Positions 1 to 13,500 of a stretch of DNA of 64,000 bases are shown piece by piece. The stretch spans positions 2,666,001-2,730,000 of the forward strand of contig NW_027480482.1 of the NCBI RefSeq assembly GCF_051401765.1, read 5' to 3'. The notes beneath the pieces are model-generated. The model was given only the letters and a program-made list of their open reading frames with translations. It made no database searches and was not told where the DNA came from. How positions within the stretch are numbered: position 1 is the first letter of the stretch; each line of letters opens with the position of its first letter. This DNA comes from Calliopsis andreniformis. Taxonomy: Eukaryota > Arthropoda > Insecta > Hymenoptera > Andrenidae. The position numbers and the translations under genes are program-made.

Positions 1-1521
1 TCAATCCTCAATATTCAATCATCAATACTCAATCTGCAATCCTCAATCCTCAAACCTCAATCCTCAATCCTCATTCTTCAATCCTAAATACCCAATCCTC
101 AATCTTCAATCCTCAATCCTCAATCCTCAATTCACAATCCTCAGACCTCAAACATAAATATTCAATCCTCTTCCTCAATCCACAACCCTCAATCCTCAGT
201 CCTCAATATTCAATCATCAATATTCAATCATCAATATTCAATCTTCAATCCTCAATCCTCAATCCTCAATCCTCAATCCTCAATCCTCAATCTTCAACCC
301 TGAATCCTCAATCCTCAATACTGAATCCTCAATCTTCAATCCTCAATACTCAATCTTCAATCCTCAATCCTCAATCCTCAATCCTCAATCTTCAATCCTC
401 AACACTCAATCTTCAATCCTCAATCCTCTATCCTCAATCCTCAATCCTCATTCTTCTATCCTCAATACCCAACCCTCAATCTTCAATCCTCAATCCTCAA
501 TCCTCAATCCTAATTCCTCAACCCTCATTCTTCAATCGTCAATACCCAATCCTCAATTTCAATCCTCAATCCGCAATCCTCATTTCTCAATCCTCAATCC
601 TCAGCCCTCAGCCATCATCCTCCATCCTCAGTACACAATACTCTATCCTCAATCTTCAATCCTCAATACTCAGCCTTCAATCGTCATTCCTCAATCCTCA
701 ATCCTCAATCCTCAACCTTCTATCCTCAACACTCAATCTGCAATCCTCAATCCTCAAACCTCAATCCTCAATCCTCATTCCTCAATCCTCAATACCCAAT
801 CCTCAATCCTCAATCCTCAATCCTCAATCCTCAATATTCAATCATCAATACTCAATCTTCAATCCTCAATCTTCAATCCTCAATACTCAATCTTCAATCC
901 TCAATCCTCAATCCTCTATCTTCAATCCTCAATTCTCAATCTTCAATCCTCGATCCTCAATCATCAATCCTCAATCCTCAATCCTCTGGCATCAATACTC
1001 AATCTTCAATGCTCAATCCTCAATCCTCAATCCTCAATCCTCATTACCCAACACTCTATCCTCATTCCTCAAACCTCAATCCTCAACCTTCAGTCCTCAT
1101 ACTCAATTCTCAATTCTCAATCCTCAATCCTCAATCCTTAATCTTCAATCCTCAATAATCAATCTCCAATCCTCAATCCTCGATACTCAATCCTCAGGCA
1201 TCAATCCTCAATCCTCAATCCTCAATCCTCAGGCATCAATACTCAATCTACAATATTCAATCCACAATCCTTAATCCTCAATCCACAATCCTCAACCTTC
1301 AATACTCAATACTCAATCTTCAATCCTCAATCCTCAATCCTCAATCCTCAATCCTTAATCCTCAATCCTCAATCCTCAATCCTCAATCCTCAATCCTCAA
1401 TCCTCAATCCTCAATCCGCAATATTCAATCCTCAATACTCAATCTTCAATCAGCAATCCTCAATCCTCAATTCTCAGTCGTCAATCCTCAGTCATCAATC
1501 CTCAATCTTCAATACTCAATC
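1..1521 (+). repeat. Left-family block L1 (about 1.6 kb), first copy
   Basis: This block carries an ordered set of rare variants that recurs elsewhere: AACATAAATATTC near 151, TTCTTCTATCC near 451, ACTCAATCTGC near 731, CTCTGGCATC near 983 and CGATACTC near 1,181. The same order is found at 1,619-3,118, about 1,600-1,646 bp downstream, with small indels in multiples of about 21 bp, and again at 47,154-48,640. The block starts at the window edge, so its left limit is unknown. Confidence 0.85.
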
Positions 1522-1618
1522 GTCAATCCTTAGTCCTCAATCCTCAACCTCAATCCTCGTTCCTCAAACCTCAATCCTCAACCCTCAGTCTTCATCCTCA
1601 ATCCTCAAACCTCAATCC

Positions 1619-3118
1619 TCAATCCTCAATATTCAATCATCAATACTCAATCTTCAATCCTCAATCCTCAAACCTCAATCCTCAATCCTCATTCTTCAAT
1701 CCTAAATACCCAATCCTCAATCTTCAATCCTCAATCCTCAATCCTCAATTCTCAATCCTCAGACCTCAAACATAAATATTCAATCCTCTTCCTCAATCCA
1801 CAACCCTCAATCCTCAGTCCTCAATATTCAATCATCAATATTCAATCATCAATATTCAATCTTCAATCCTCAATCCTCAATCCTCAATCCTCAATCCTCA
1901 ATCCTCAATCTTCAACCCTGAATCCTCAATCCTCAATACTGAATCCTCAATCTTCAATCCTCAATACTCTATCTTCAATCCTCAATACTCTATCTTCAAT
2001 CCTCAATCCTCAATCCTCAATCCTCAATCTTCAATCCTCAACACTCAATCTTCAATCCTCAATCCTCTATCCTCAATCCTCAATCCTCATTCTTCTATCC
2101 TCAATACCCAACCCTCAATCTTCAATCCTCAATCCTCAATCCTCAATCCTAATTCCTCAACCCTCATTCTTCAATCGTCAATACCTAATCCTCAATTTCA
2201 ATCCTCAATCCGCAATCCTCATTTCTCAATCCTCAATCCTCAGCCCTCAGCCATCACCCTCCATCCTCAGTACACAATACTCTATCCTCAATCTTCAATC
2301 CTCAATACTCAGCCTTCAATCGTCATTCCTCAATCCTCAATCCTCAATCCTCAACCTTCTATCCTCAACACTCAATCTGCAATCCTCAATCCTCAAACCT
2401 CAATCCTCAATCCTCATTCCTCAATCCTCAATACCCAACCCTCAATCCTCAATCCTCAATCCTCAATCCTCAATATTCAATCATCAATACTCAATCTTCA
2501 ATCCTCAATCTTCAATCCTCAATACTCAATCTTCAATCCTCAATCCTCAATCCTCAATCTTCAATCCTCAATTCTCAATCTTCAATCCTCGATCCTCAAT
2601 CATCAATCCTCAATCCTCAATCCTCAGGCATCAATACTCTATCTTCAATGCTCAATCCTCAATCCTCAATCCTCAATCCTCATTACCCAACACTCAATCC
2701 TCATTCCTCAAACCTCAATCCTCAACCTTCAGTCCTCATACTCAATTCTCAATTCTCAATCCTCAATCCTCAATCCTCAATCTTCAATCCTCAATAATCA
2801 ATCTCCAATCCTCAATCCTCAATCCTCGATACTCAATCCTCAGGCATCAATCCTCAATCCTCAATCCTCAATCCTCAGGCATCAATACTCAATCTACAAT
2901 ATTCAATCCACAATCCTTAATCCTCAATCCACAATCCTCAACCTTCAATACTCAATACTCAATCTTCAATCCTCAATCCTCAATCCTCAGTCCTCAATCC
3001 TCAATCCTCAATCCTCAATATTCAATCCTCAATACTCAATCTTCAATCATCAATCCTCAATCCTCAATTCTCAGTCGTCAATCCTCAGTCATCAATCCTC
3101 AATCTTCAATACTCAATC
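1619..3118 (+). repeat. Left-family block L2, tandem copy of L1
   Basis: It repeats the variant order of L1: AACATAAATATTC near 1,769, TCTTCTATCC near 2,091, ACTCAATCTGC near 2,370 and CGATACTC near 2,827. The offset from L1 varies from 1,597 to 1,646 bp, which shows internal gain and loss of a few heptamers. It differs from L1 at CTCAGGCATC, where L1 has CTCTGGCATC. Confidence 0.85.
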
Positions 3119-4540
3119 GTCAATCCTTAGTCCTCAATCCTCAATCCTCAATCCTCGTTCCTCAAACCTCAATCCTCAACCCTCAGTCTTCATCCTCAAT
3201 CCTCAAACCTCAATCCTCAACCCTCAATATTCAATCATCAATACTCAATCTTCAATCCTCAATCCTCAAACCTCAATCCTCAATCCTCATTCTTCAATCC
3301 TAAATACCCAATCCTTAGTCCTCAATCCTCAATATTCAACCCTGAATCCTCAATCCTCAATACTCAATCCTCAATCTTCAATCCTCAATACTCAATCTTC
3401 AATCCTCAATCCTCAATCCTCAATCCTCAATATTCAATCATCAATACTCAATCTTCAATCCTCAATCCTCAATCCTCTATCTTCAATCCTCAATTCTCAA
3501 TCTTCAATCCTCGATCCTCAATCATCAATCCTCAATCCTCAATCCTCTGGCATCAATACTCAATCTTCAATGCTCAATCCTCAATCCTCAATCCTCAATC
3601 CTCATTACCCAACACTCTATCCTCATTCCTCAAACCTCAATCCTCAACCTTCAGTCCTCATACTCAATTCTCAATTCTCAATCCTCAATCCTCAATCCTC
3701 AATCTTCAATCCTCAATAATCAATCTCCAATCCTCAATCCTCAATCCTCGATACTCAATCCTCAGGCATCAATCCTCAATCCTCAATCCTCAATCCTCAG
3801 GCATCAATACTCAATCTACAATATTCAATCCACAATCCTTAATCCTCAATCCACAATCCTCAACCTTCAATACTCAATACTCAATCTTCAATCCTCAATC
3901 CTCAATCCTCAATCCTCAATCCTCAATCCTTAATCCTCAATCCTCAATCCTCAATCCTCAATCCTCAATCCTCAATCCTCAATCCTCAATCCGCAATATT
4001 CAATCCTCAATACTCAATCTTCAATCAGCAATCCTCAATCCTCAATTCTCAGTCGTCAATCCTCAGTCATCAATCCTCAATCTTCAATACTCAATCGTCA
4101 ATCCTTAGTCCTCAATCCTCAACCTCAATCCTCGTTCCTCAAACCTCAATCCTCAACCCTCAGTCTTCATCCTCAATCCTTAAACCTCAATCCTCAATCC
4201 TCAATATTCAATCATCAATACTCAATCTTCAATCCTCAATCCTCAAACCTCAATCCTCAATCCTCATTCTTCAATCCTAAATACCCAATCCTCAATCTTC
4301 AATCCTCAATCCTCAATCCTCAATTCTCAATCCTCAGACCTCAAACATAAATATTCAATCCTCTTCCTCAATCCACAACCCTCAATCCTCAGTCCTCAAT
4401 ATTCAATCATCAATATTCAATCATCAATATTCAATCTTCAATCCTCAATCCTCAATCCTCAATCCTCAATCCTCAATCCTCAATCTTCAACCCTGAATCC
4501 TCAATCCTCAATACTGAATCCTCAATCTTCAATCCTCAAT
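3005..4540 (+). repeat. Block c, copy 1 (4,384 bp offset family)
   Basis: Landmarks CGTCAATCCTTAG at 3,118 and 4,096 and AACATAAATATTC near 4,344 reappear exactly 4,384 bp downstream at 7,502, 8,480 and 8,728. They recur another 1,661 bp further at 9,163, 10,141 and 10,389. Similarity to copy 2 ends near 4,540, where this copy reads AATACTCTATC and copy 2 reads into an AATTTTCAATCC segment. Confidence 0.85.
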
Positions 4541-5600
4541 ACTCTATCTTCAATCCTCAATCCTCAATCCTCAATCCTCAATCTTCAATCCTCAACACTC
4601 AATCTTCAATCCTCAATCCTCTATCCTCAATCCTCAATCCTCATTCTTCTATCCTCAATACCCAACCCTCAATCTTCAATCCTCAATCCTCAATCCTCAA
4701 TCCTAATTCCTCAACCCTCATTCTTCAATCGTCAATACCTAATCCTCAATTTCAATCCTCAATCCGCAATCCTCATTTCTCAATCCTCAATCCTCAGCCC
4801 TCAGCCATCACCCTCCATCCTCAGTACACAATACTCTATCCTCAATCTTCAATCCTCAATACTCAGCCTTCAATCGTCATTCCTCAATCCTCAATCCTCA
4901 ATCCTCAACCTTCTATCCTCAACACTCAATCTGCAATCCTCAATCCTCAAACCTCAATCCTCAATCCTCATTCCTCAATCCTCAATACCCAACCCTCAAT
5001 CCTCAATCCTCAATCCTCAATCCTCAATATTCAATCATCAATACTCAATCTTCAATCCTCAATCTTCAATCCTCAATACTCAATCTTCAATCCTCAATCC
5101 TCAATCCTCAATCTTCAATCCTCAATTCTCAATCTTCAATCCTCGATCCTCAATCACCAATCCTCAATCCTCAATCCTCAGGCATCAATACTCAATCTTC
5201 AATGCTCAATCCTCAATCCTCAATCCTCAATCCTCATTACCCAACACTCAATCCTCATTCCTCAAACCTCAATCCTCAACCTTCAGTCCTCATACTCAAT
5301 TCTCAATTCTCAATCCTCAATCCTCAATCCTCAATCTTCAATCCTCAATAATCAATCTCCAATCCTCAATCCTCAATCCTCGATACTCAATCCTCAGGCA
5401 TCAATCCTCAATCCTCAATCCTCAATCCTCAGGCATCAATACTCAATCTACAATATTCAATCCACAATCCTTAATCCTCAATCCACAATCCTCAACCTTC
5501 AATACTCAATACTCAATCTTCAATCCTCAATCCTCAATCCTCAATCCTCAATCCTCAATCCTCAATCCTCAATATTCAATCCTCAATACTCAATCTTCAA
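4194..5600 (+). repeat. Left-family block L3
   Basis: It has the same landmark order as L2, offset by 2,575 bp at the AACATAAATATTC landmark and by 2,554 bp at TCTTCTATCC (4,645) and CGATACTC (5,381). The 21 bp difference equals three heptamers. Its left part overlaps the end of block c copy 1, so the two families share that stretch. Confidence 0.8.
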
Positions 5601-5689
5601 TCATCAATCCTCAATCCGCAATCCTCAATCCTCAATCCTCAATCCTCAATCCTCAATCCTCAATCCTCAATACCCAATCCTCAATCCTC

Positions 5690-7352
5690 AAACCTCAATC
5701 CTCAATCCTCAATCCTCAATCCTCAATCCTCAATCCTCAATCTTCAATCCTCAATTCTCAATCTTCAATCCTCGATCCTCAATCCTCAATCCTCAATATT
5801 CAATCATCAATACTCAATCTTCAACCCTCAATCTTCAATCCTCAATACTCAATCTTCAATCCTCAATCCTCAATCCTCAATCCTCAATCCTCAATCCTCA
5901 ATCCTCAGGCATCAATACTCAATCTACAATATTCAATCCTCAGTCCTTAATCCTCAATCCACAATCCTCAACCTTCAATACTCAATACTCAATCTTCAAT
6001 CCTCAATCCTCAATCCTCAATCCTCAATCCTTAATCCTCAATCCTCAGGCATCATCCTCCATCCTCAGTACACAATACTCTATCCTCAATCTTCAATCCT
6101 CAATACTCAGCCTTCAATCGTCATTCCTCAATCCTCAATCCTCAATCCTCAACCTTCTATCCTCAACACTCAATCTGCAATCCTCAATCCTCAAACCTCA
6201 ATCCTCAATCCTCATTCCTCAATCCTCAATACCCAATCCTCAATCCTCAAACCTCAATCCTCAATCCTCAATCCTCAATATTCAATCATCAATACTCAAT
6301 CTTCAATCCTCAATCTTCAATCCTCAATACTCAATCTTCAATCCTCAATCCTCAATCCTCAATCTTCAACCCTCAATTCTCAATCTTCAATCCTCGATCC
6401 TCAATCATCAATCCTCAATCCTCAATCCTCAGGCATCAATACTCAATCTTCAATGCTCAATCCTCAATCCTCAATCCTCAATCCTCATTACCCAACACTC
6501 AATCCTCATTCCTCAAACCTCAATCCTCAACCTTCAGTCCTCATACTCAATTCTCAATTCTCAATCCTCAATCCTCAATCCTCAATCTTCAATCCTCAAT
6601 AATCAATCTCCAATCCTCAATCCTCAATCCTCGATACTCAATCCTCAGGCATCAATCCTCAATCCTCAATCCTCAATCCTCAGGCATCAATACTCAATCT
6701 ACAATATTCAATCCACAATCCTTAATCCTCAATCCACAATCCTCAACCTTCAATACTCAATACTCAATCTTCAATCCTCAATCCTCAATCCTCAATCCTC
6801 AATCCTCAATCCTCAATCCTCAATATTCAATCCTCAATACTCAATCTTCAATCATCAATCCTCAATCCTCAATTCTCAGTCGTCAATCCTCAGTCATCAA
6901 TCCTCAATCTTCAATACTCAATCGTCAATCCTTAGTCCTCAATCCTCAATCCTCAATCCTCGTTCCTCAAACCTCAATCCTCAACCCTCAGTCTTCATCC
7001 TCAATCCTCAAACCTCAATCCTCAACACTCAATATTCAATCATCAATACTCAATCTTCAATACTCAATCCTCAATCTTCAATCCTCAATCCTCAATCCTC
7101 AATTCTCAATCCTCAATCCTTAATACTCAGATCTCAAACATCAATATTCAACCCTCAGCCCTCGTCCTCAATCCACAACCCTCAATCCTCAGTCCTCAAT
7201 ATTCAATCATCAATATTCAATCTTCAATCCTCAATCCTCAATCCTCAATCCTCGATCCTCAATCCTCAATTTTCAATCCTGAATCCTCAATCATCAATAC
7301 TCAATCCTCAATCTTCAATCCTCAATACCCAATCTTCAATCCTCAATCCTCA
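5690..7352 (+). repeat. Block d, copy 1 (4,823 bp offset duplication)
   Basis: The hybrid junction CAGGCATCATCCTCC near 6,048, the CGATCC unit at 5,773 and the CGTCAATCCTTAG landmark at 6,923 all recur 4,823 bp downstream (10,871, 10,596 and 11,746). Copies differ at few positions by eye, for example GATCCTCAATCC here against GATCCACAATCC in copy 2. Homology ends near 7,352, where this copy continues into AATTCTCAGTCG. Confidence 0.85.
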
Positions 7353-8924
7353 ATCCTCAATTCTCAGTCGTCAATCCTCAGTCATCAATCCTCAATCCTC
7401 AATATTCAATCCTCAATACTCAATCTTCAATCATCAATCCTCAATCCTCAATTCTCAGTCGTCAATCCTCAGTCATCAATCCTCAATCTTCAATACTCAA
7501 TCGTCAATCCTTAGTCCTCAATCCTCAATCCTCAATCCTCGTTCCTCAAACCTCAATCCTCAACCCTCAGTCTTCATCCTCAATCCTCAAACCTCAATCC
7601 TCAACCCTCAATATTCAATCATCAATACTCAATCTTCAATCCTCAATCCTCAAACCTCAATCCTCAATCCTCATTCTTCAATCCTAAATACCCAATCCTT
7701 AGTCCTCAATCCTCAATATTCAACCCTGAATCCTCAATCCTCAATACTCAATTCTCAATCTTCCATCCTCAATACTCAATCTTCAATCCTCAATCCTCAA
7801 TCCTCAATCCTCAATATTCAATCATCAATACTCAATCTTCAATCCTCAATCCTCAATCCTCTATCTTCAATCCTCAATTCTCAATCTTCAATCCTCGATC
7901 CTCAATCATCAATCCTCAATCCTCAATCCTCTGGCATCAATACTCAATCTTCAATGCTCAATCCTCAATCCTCAATCCTCAATCCTCATTACCCAACACT
8001 CTATCCTCATTCCTCAAACCTCAATCCTCAACCTTCAGTCCTCATACTCAATTCTCAATTCTCAATCCTCAATCCTCAATCCTCAATCTTCAATCCTCAA
8101 TAATCAATCTCCAATCCTCAATCCTCAATCCTCGATACTCAATCCTCAGGCATCAATCCTCAATCCTCAATCCTCAATCCTCAGGCATCAATACTCAATC
8201 TACAATATTCAATCCACAATCCTTAATCCTCAATCCACAATCCTCAACCTTCAATACTCAATACTCAATCTTCAATCCTCAATCCTCAATCCTCAATCCT
8301 CAATCCTCAATCCTTAATCCTCAATCCTCAATCCTCAATCCTCAATCCTCAATCCTCAATCCTCAATCCTCAATCCGCAATATTCAATCCTCAATACTCA
8401 ATCTTCAATCAGCAATCCTCAATCCTCAATTCTCAGTCGTCAATCCTCAGTCATCAATCCTCAATCTTCAATACTCAATCGTCAATCCTTAGTCCTCAAT
8501 CCTCAACCTCAATCCTCGTTCCTCAAACCTCAATCCTCAACCCTCAGTCTTCATCCTCAATCCTTAAACCTCAATCCTCAATCCTCAATATTCAATCATC
8601 AATACTCAATCTTCAATCCTCAATCCTCAAACCTCAATCCTCAATCCTCATTCTTCAATCCTAAATACCCAATCCTCAATCTTCAATCCTCAATCCTCAA
8701 TCCTCAATTCTCAATCCTCAGACCTCAAACATAAATATTCAATCCTCTTCCTCAATCCACAACCCTCAATCCTCAGTCCTCAATATTCAATCATCAATAT
8801 TCAATCATCAATATTCAATCTTCAATCCTCAATCCTCAATCCTCAATCCTCAATCCTCAATCCTCAATCTTCAACCCTGAATCCTCAATCCTCAATACTG
8901 AATCCTCAATCTTCAATCCTCAAT
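7264..8924 (+). repeat. 1,661 bp tandem duplication, copy 1 (contains block c copy 2)
   Basis: The segment beginning AATTTTCAATCCTG near 7,268 is repeated head-to-tail 1,661 bp later. It contains two CGTCAATCCTTAG landmarks 978 bp apart (7,502 and 8,480), the same 978 bp spacing as in block c copy 1 and in the next copy. The direct abutment of the two copies indicates unequal exchange within this array. Confidence 0.85.
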
Positions 8925-10509
8925 CCTCAATTTTCAATCCTGAATCCTCAATCATCAATACTCAATCCTCAATCTTCAATCCTCAATACCCAATCTTCAA
9001 TCCTCAATCCTCAATCCTCAATTCTCAGTCGTCAATCCTCAGTCATCAATCCTCAATCCTCAATATTCAATCCTCAATACTCAATCTTCAATCATCAATC
9101 CTCAATCCTCAATTCTCAGTCGTCAATCCTCAGTCATCAATCCTCAATCTTCAATACTCAATCGTCAATCCTTAGCCCTCAATCCTCAATCCTCAATCCT
9201 CGTTCCTCAAACCTCAATCCTCAACCCTCAGTCTTCATCCTCAATCCTCAAACCTCAATCCTCAACCCTCAATATTCAATCATCAATACTCAATCTTCAA
9301 TCCTCAATCCTCAAACCTCAATCCTCAATCCTCATTCTTCAATCCTAAATACCCAATCCTTAGTCCTCAATCCTCAATATTCAACCCTGAATCCTCAATC
9401 CTCAATACTCAATCCTCAATCTTCAATCCTCAATACTCAATCTTCAATCCTCAATCCTCAATCCTCAATCCTCAATATTCAATCATCAATACTCAATCTT
9501 CAATCCTCAATCCTCAATCCTCTATCTTCAATCCTCAATTCTCAATCTTCAATCCTCGATCCTCAATCATCAATCCTCAATCCTCAATCCTCTGGCATCA
9601 ATACTCAATCTTCAATGCTCAATCCTCAATCCTCAATCCTCAATCCTCATTACCCAACACTCTATCCTCATTCCTCAAACCTCAATCCTCAACCTTCAGT
9701 CCTCATACTCAATTCTCAATTCTCAATCCTCAATCCTCAATCCTCAATCTTCAATCCTCAATAATCAATCTCCAATCCTCAATCCTCAATCCTCGATACT
9801 CAATCCTCAGGCATCAATCCTCAATCCTCAATCCTCAATCCTCAGGCATCAATACTCAATCTACAATATTCAATCCACAATCCTTAATCCTCAATCCACA
9901 ATCCTCAACCTTCAATACTCAATACTCAATCTTCAATCCTCAATCCTCAATCCTCAATCCTCAATCCTCAATCCTTAATCCTCAATCCTCAATCCTCAAT
10001 CCTCAATCCTCAATCCTCAATCCTCAATCCTCAATCCGCAATATTCAATCCTCAATACTCAATCTTCAATCAGCAATCCTCAATCCTCAATTCTCAGTCG
10101 TCAATCCTCAGTCATCAATCCTCAATCTTCAATACTCAATCGTCAATCCTTAGTCCTCAATCCTCAACCTCAATCCTCGTTCCTCAAACCTCAATCCTCA
10201 ACCCTCAGTCTTCATCCTCAATCCTTAAACCTCAATCCTCAATCCTCAATATTCAATCATCAATACTCAATCTTCAATCCTCAATCCTCAAACCTCAATC
10301 CTCAATCCTCATTCTTCAATCCTAAATACCCAATCCTCAATCTTCAATCCTCAATCCTCAATCCTCAATTCTCAATCCTCAGACCTCAAACATAAATATT
10401 CAATCCTCTTCCTCAATCCACAACCCTCAATCCTCAGTCCTCAATATTCAATCATCAATATTCAATCATCAATATTCAATCTTCAATCCTCAATCCTCAA
10501 TCCTCAATC
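8925..10509 (+). repeat. 1,661 bp tandem duplication, copy 2 (contains block c copy 3)
   Basis: Landmarks at 9,163, 10,141 and 10,389 sit exactly 1,661 bp after those of copy 1. One visible difference is CTTAGCCC here for CTTAGTCC at 9,163. The copy breaks off near 10,509, where the sequence switches to the start of block d copy 2. Confidence 0.85.
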
Positions 10510-10512
10510 CTC

Positions 10513-12175
10513 AAACCTCAATCCTCAATCCTCAATCCTCAATCCTCAATCCTCAATCCTCAATCTTCAATCCTCAATTCTCAATCTTCAATCCTCGATC
10601 CACAATCCTCAATCCTCAATATTCAATCATCAATACTCAATCTTCAACCCTCAATCTTCAATCCTCAATACTCAATCTTCAATCCTCAATCCTCAATCCT
10701 CAATCCTCAATCCTCAATCCTCAATCCTCAGGCATCAATACTCAATCTACAATATTCAATCCTCAGTCCTTAATCCTCAATCCACAATCCTCAACCTTCA
10801 ATACTCAATACTCAATCTTCAATCCTCAATCCTCAATCCTCAATCCTCAATCCTTAATCCTCAATCCTCAGGCATCATCCTCCATCCTCAGTACACAATA
10901 CTCTATCCTCAATCTTCAATCCTCAATACTCAGCCTTCAATCGTCATTCCTCAATCCTCAATCCTCAATCCTCAACCTTCTATCCTCAACACTCAATCTG
11001 CAATCCTCAATCCTCAAACCTCAATCCTCAATCCTCATTCCTCAATCCTCAATACCCAATCCTCAATCCTCAAACCTCAATCCTCAATCCTCAATCCTCA
11101 ATATTCAATCATCAATACTCAATCTTCAATCCTCAATCTTCAATCCTCAATACTCAATCTTCAATCCTCAATCCTCAATCCTCAATCTTCAACCCTCAAT
11201 TCTCAATCTTCAATCCTCGATCCTCAATCATCAATCCTCAATCCTCAATCCTCAGACATCAATACTCAATCTTCAATGCTCAATCCTCAATCCTCAATCC
11301 TCAATCCTCATTACCCAACACTCAATCCTCATTCCTCAAACCTCAATCCTCAACCTTCAGTCCTCATACTCAATTCTCAATTCTCAATCCTCAATCCTCA
11401 ATCCTCAATCTTCAATCCTCAATAATCAATCTCCAATCCTCAATCCTCAATCCTCGATACTCAATCCTCAGGCATCAATCCTCAATCCTCAATCCTCAAT
11501 CCTCAGGCATCAATACTCAATCTACAATATTCAATCCACAATCCTTAATCCTCAATCCACAATCCTCAACCTTCAATACTCAATACTCAATCTTCAATCC
11601 TCAATCCTCAATCCTCAATCCTCAATCCTCAATCCTCAATCCTCAATATTCAATCCTCAATACTCAATCTTCAATCATCAATCCTCAATCCTCAATTCTC
11701 AGTCGTCAATCCTCAGTCATCAATCCTCAATCTTCAATACTCAATCGTCAATCCTTAGTCCTCAATCCTCAATCCTCAATCCTCGTTCCTCAAACCTCAA
11801 TCCTCAACCCTCAGTCTTCATCCTCAATCCTCAAACCTCAATCCTCAACCCTCAATATTCAATCATCAATACTCAATCTTCAATACTCAATCCTCAATCT
11901 TCAATCCTCAATCCTCAATCCTCAATTCTCAATCCTCAATCCTTAATACTCAGATCTCAAACATCAATATTCAACCCTCAGCCCTCGTCCTCAATCCACA
12001 ACCCTCAATCCTCAGTCCTCAATATTCAATCATCAATATTCAATCTTCAATCCTCAATCCTCAATCCTCAATCCTCGATCCTCAATCCTCAATTTTCAAT
12101 CCTGAATCCTCAATCATCAATACTCAATCCTCAATCTTCAATCCTCAATACCCAATCTTCAATCCTCAATCCTCA
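10513..12175 (+). repeat. Block d, copy 2
   Basis: It matches 5,690-7,352 at a constant 4,823 bp offset. Visible differences include CAGACATC (near 11,252) against CAGGCATC in copy 1. Homology stops near 12,175, where this copy continues into AATCCTCATTACCC and copy 1 continues into AATTCTCAGTCG. Confidence 0.85.
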
Positions 12176-12469
12176 ATCCTCAATCCTCATTACCCAACAC
12201 TCAATCCTCATTCCTCAAACCTCAATCCTCAACCTTCAGTCCTCATACTCAATTCTCAATTCTCAATCCTCAATCCTCAATCCTCAATCTTCAATCCTCA
12301 ATAATCAGTCTCCATTCCTCAATCCTCAATTCTCGATCCTCAATCCTCAGGCATCAATACTCAATCTTCAATACTCAACCCTCAATCCTCACTCCTCAAT
12401 CCTCAATCCTCAAACCTCAATCCTCAATCCTCAATATTCAATCATCAATACTCAATCTTCAATCCGCAA
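12176..12469 (+). repeat. Divergent heptamer stretch without an assigned higher-order block
   Basis: These units are ordinary satellite variants with local matches to CATTACCCAACACTC segments elsewhere. I could not place the stretch as part of a longer duplicated block. It holds no gene-like feature. Confidence 0.6.
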
Positions 12470-13500
12470 TCCTCAATCCTCAATCCTCAACCCTCAATCC
12501 TCATTCCTCAAACATCAATCCTCAACCCTCAGTCCTCATACTCAATTCTCAATTCTAAATCCTCAATTCTCAATCCTCAATCTGCAGTCCTCAGTAATCA
12601 ATCTCCAATTCTAGATCCTCAATCCCCAATCTTCAATCCTTAATCCTCAATCTTCAATCCCCAATCCCCAGTACTCAATCTTCAATCCTCAATGCTCAAT
12701 CCTCAATCCTCAATCCTCAGTCCTCAGACCTCAATCTTCAATCCTCAAACCTCAATCCTCAACCGTCAGTCCTCATTCTCCAACCTCAATCCTCAATCCT
12801 CAATCCTCAATCTTCAATCCCCAATACTCAATCTTCAATCCTCAATCCTCAATACTCAATCCTCAATCCTCAAGCCTCAGGCATCAATACTCAATCTTCA
12901 ATACTCAATCCTCAATCCTCAATCCTCTATCCTCCATCCTCAACCATCAATCCTCATTCCTCAAACCTCAATCCTCAACCCTCAGTCCTCATCCTCAATT
13001 CTCAATTCTCAATCCTCAATCCTCAATCCTCAATCTTCAATCCTCAATAATCAATCTCCGATCCTAGGTCCTCAATCCCCAACCTTCAATCGTTAATCCT
13101 CAATCTTCAATCCTCAATCCCCAGTCATCAATCTTCAATCCTCAATGCTCAATCCTCAATCCTCAATCCTCAGTCCTCAATCCCCAATCCTTAATCCTCA
13201 AACCTCAATCCTCAACCGTCAGTCCTCGTCCTCAATCCTCAAACCTCAATCATCAATCCTCAATATTCAATCATCAATACTCTATCTTCAATCCTCAATC
13301 CTCAAACCTCAATCCTCAATCCTCATTCTTCAATCCTAAATACCCAATCCTCAATTTCCAATCCTCAATCCTCAATCCTCAATTCTCATTCCTCAAACTT
13401 AATCCTCAGACCTCAAACATCAATATTCAACCCTCAGTCCTCGTCCTCAATCCACAACCCTCAATCCTCAGTCCTCAATATTCAATCATCAATATTCAAT
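12470..13500 (+). repeat. 1,030 bp tandem duplication, copy 1
   Basis: Rare variants TTCTAGATCC (12,610), GATCCTAGGTCC near 13,070 and CGTTAATCC near 13,092 all repeat 1,030 bp later. Single-base differences are visible, such as AATTCTAAATCC here against AATTCTCAATCC in copy 2. A one-base length difference lies near 13,395 (TCAAACTTAAT against TCAATCCTTAAT). Two satellite ORFs of 134 and 64 codons recur in both copies because the same ATG and stop variants are duplicated. Confidence 0.85.

Noticed and set aside
13066..13080. Palindromic CCTAGG, and CGATCG at 51,467, as regulatory sites
   Set aside because: They are point variants of the satellite unit duplicated with their blocks; useful as restriction landmarks but no sign of function.
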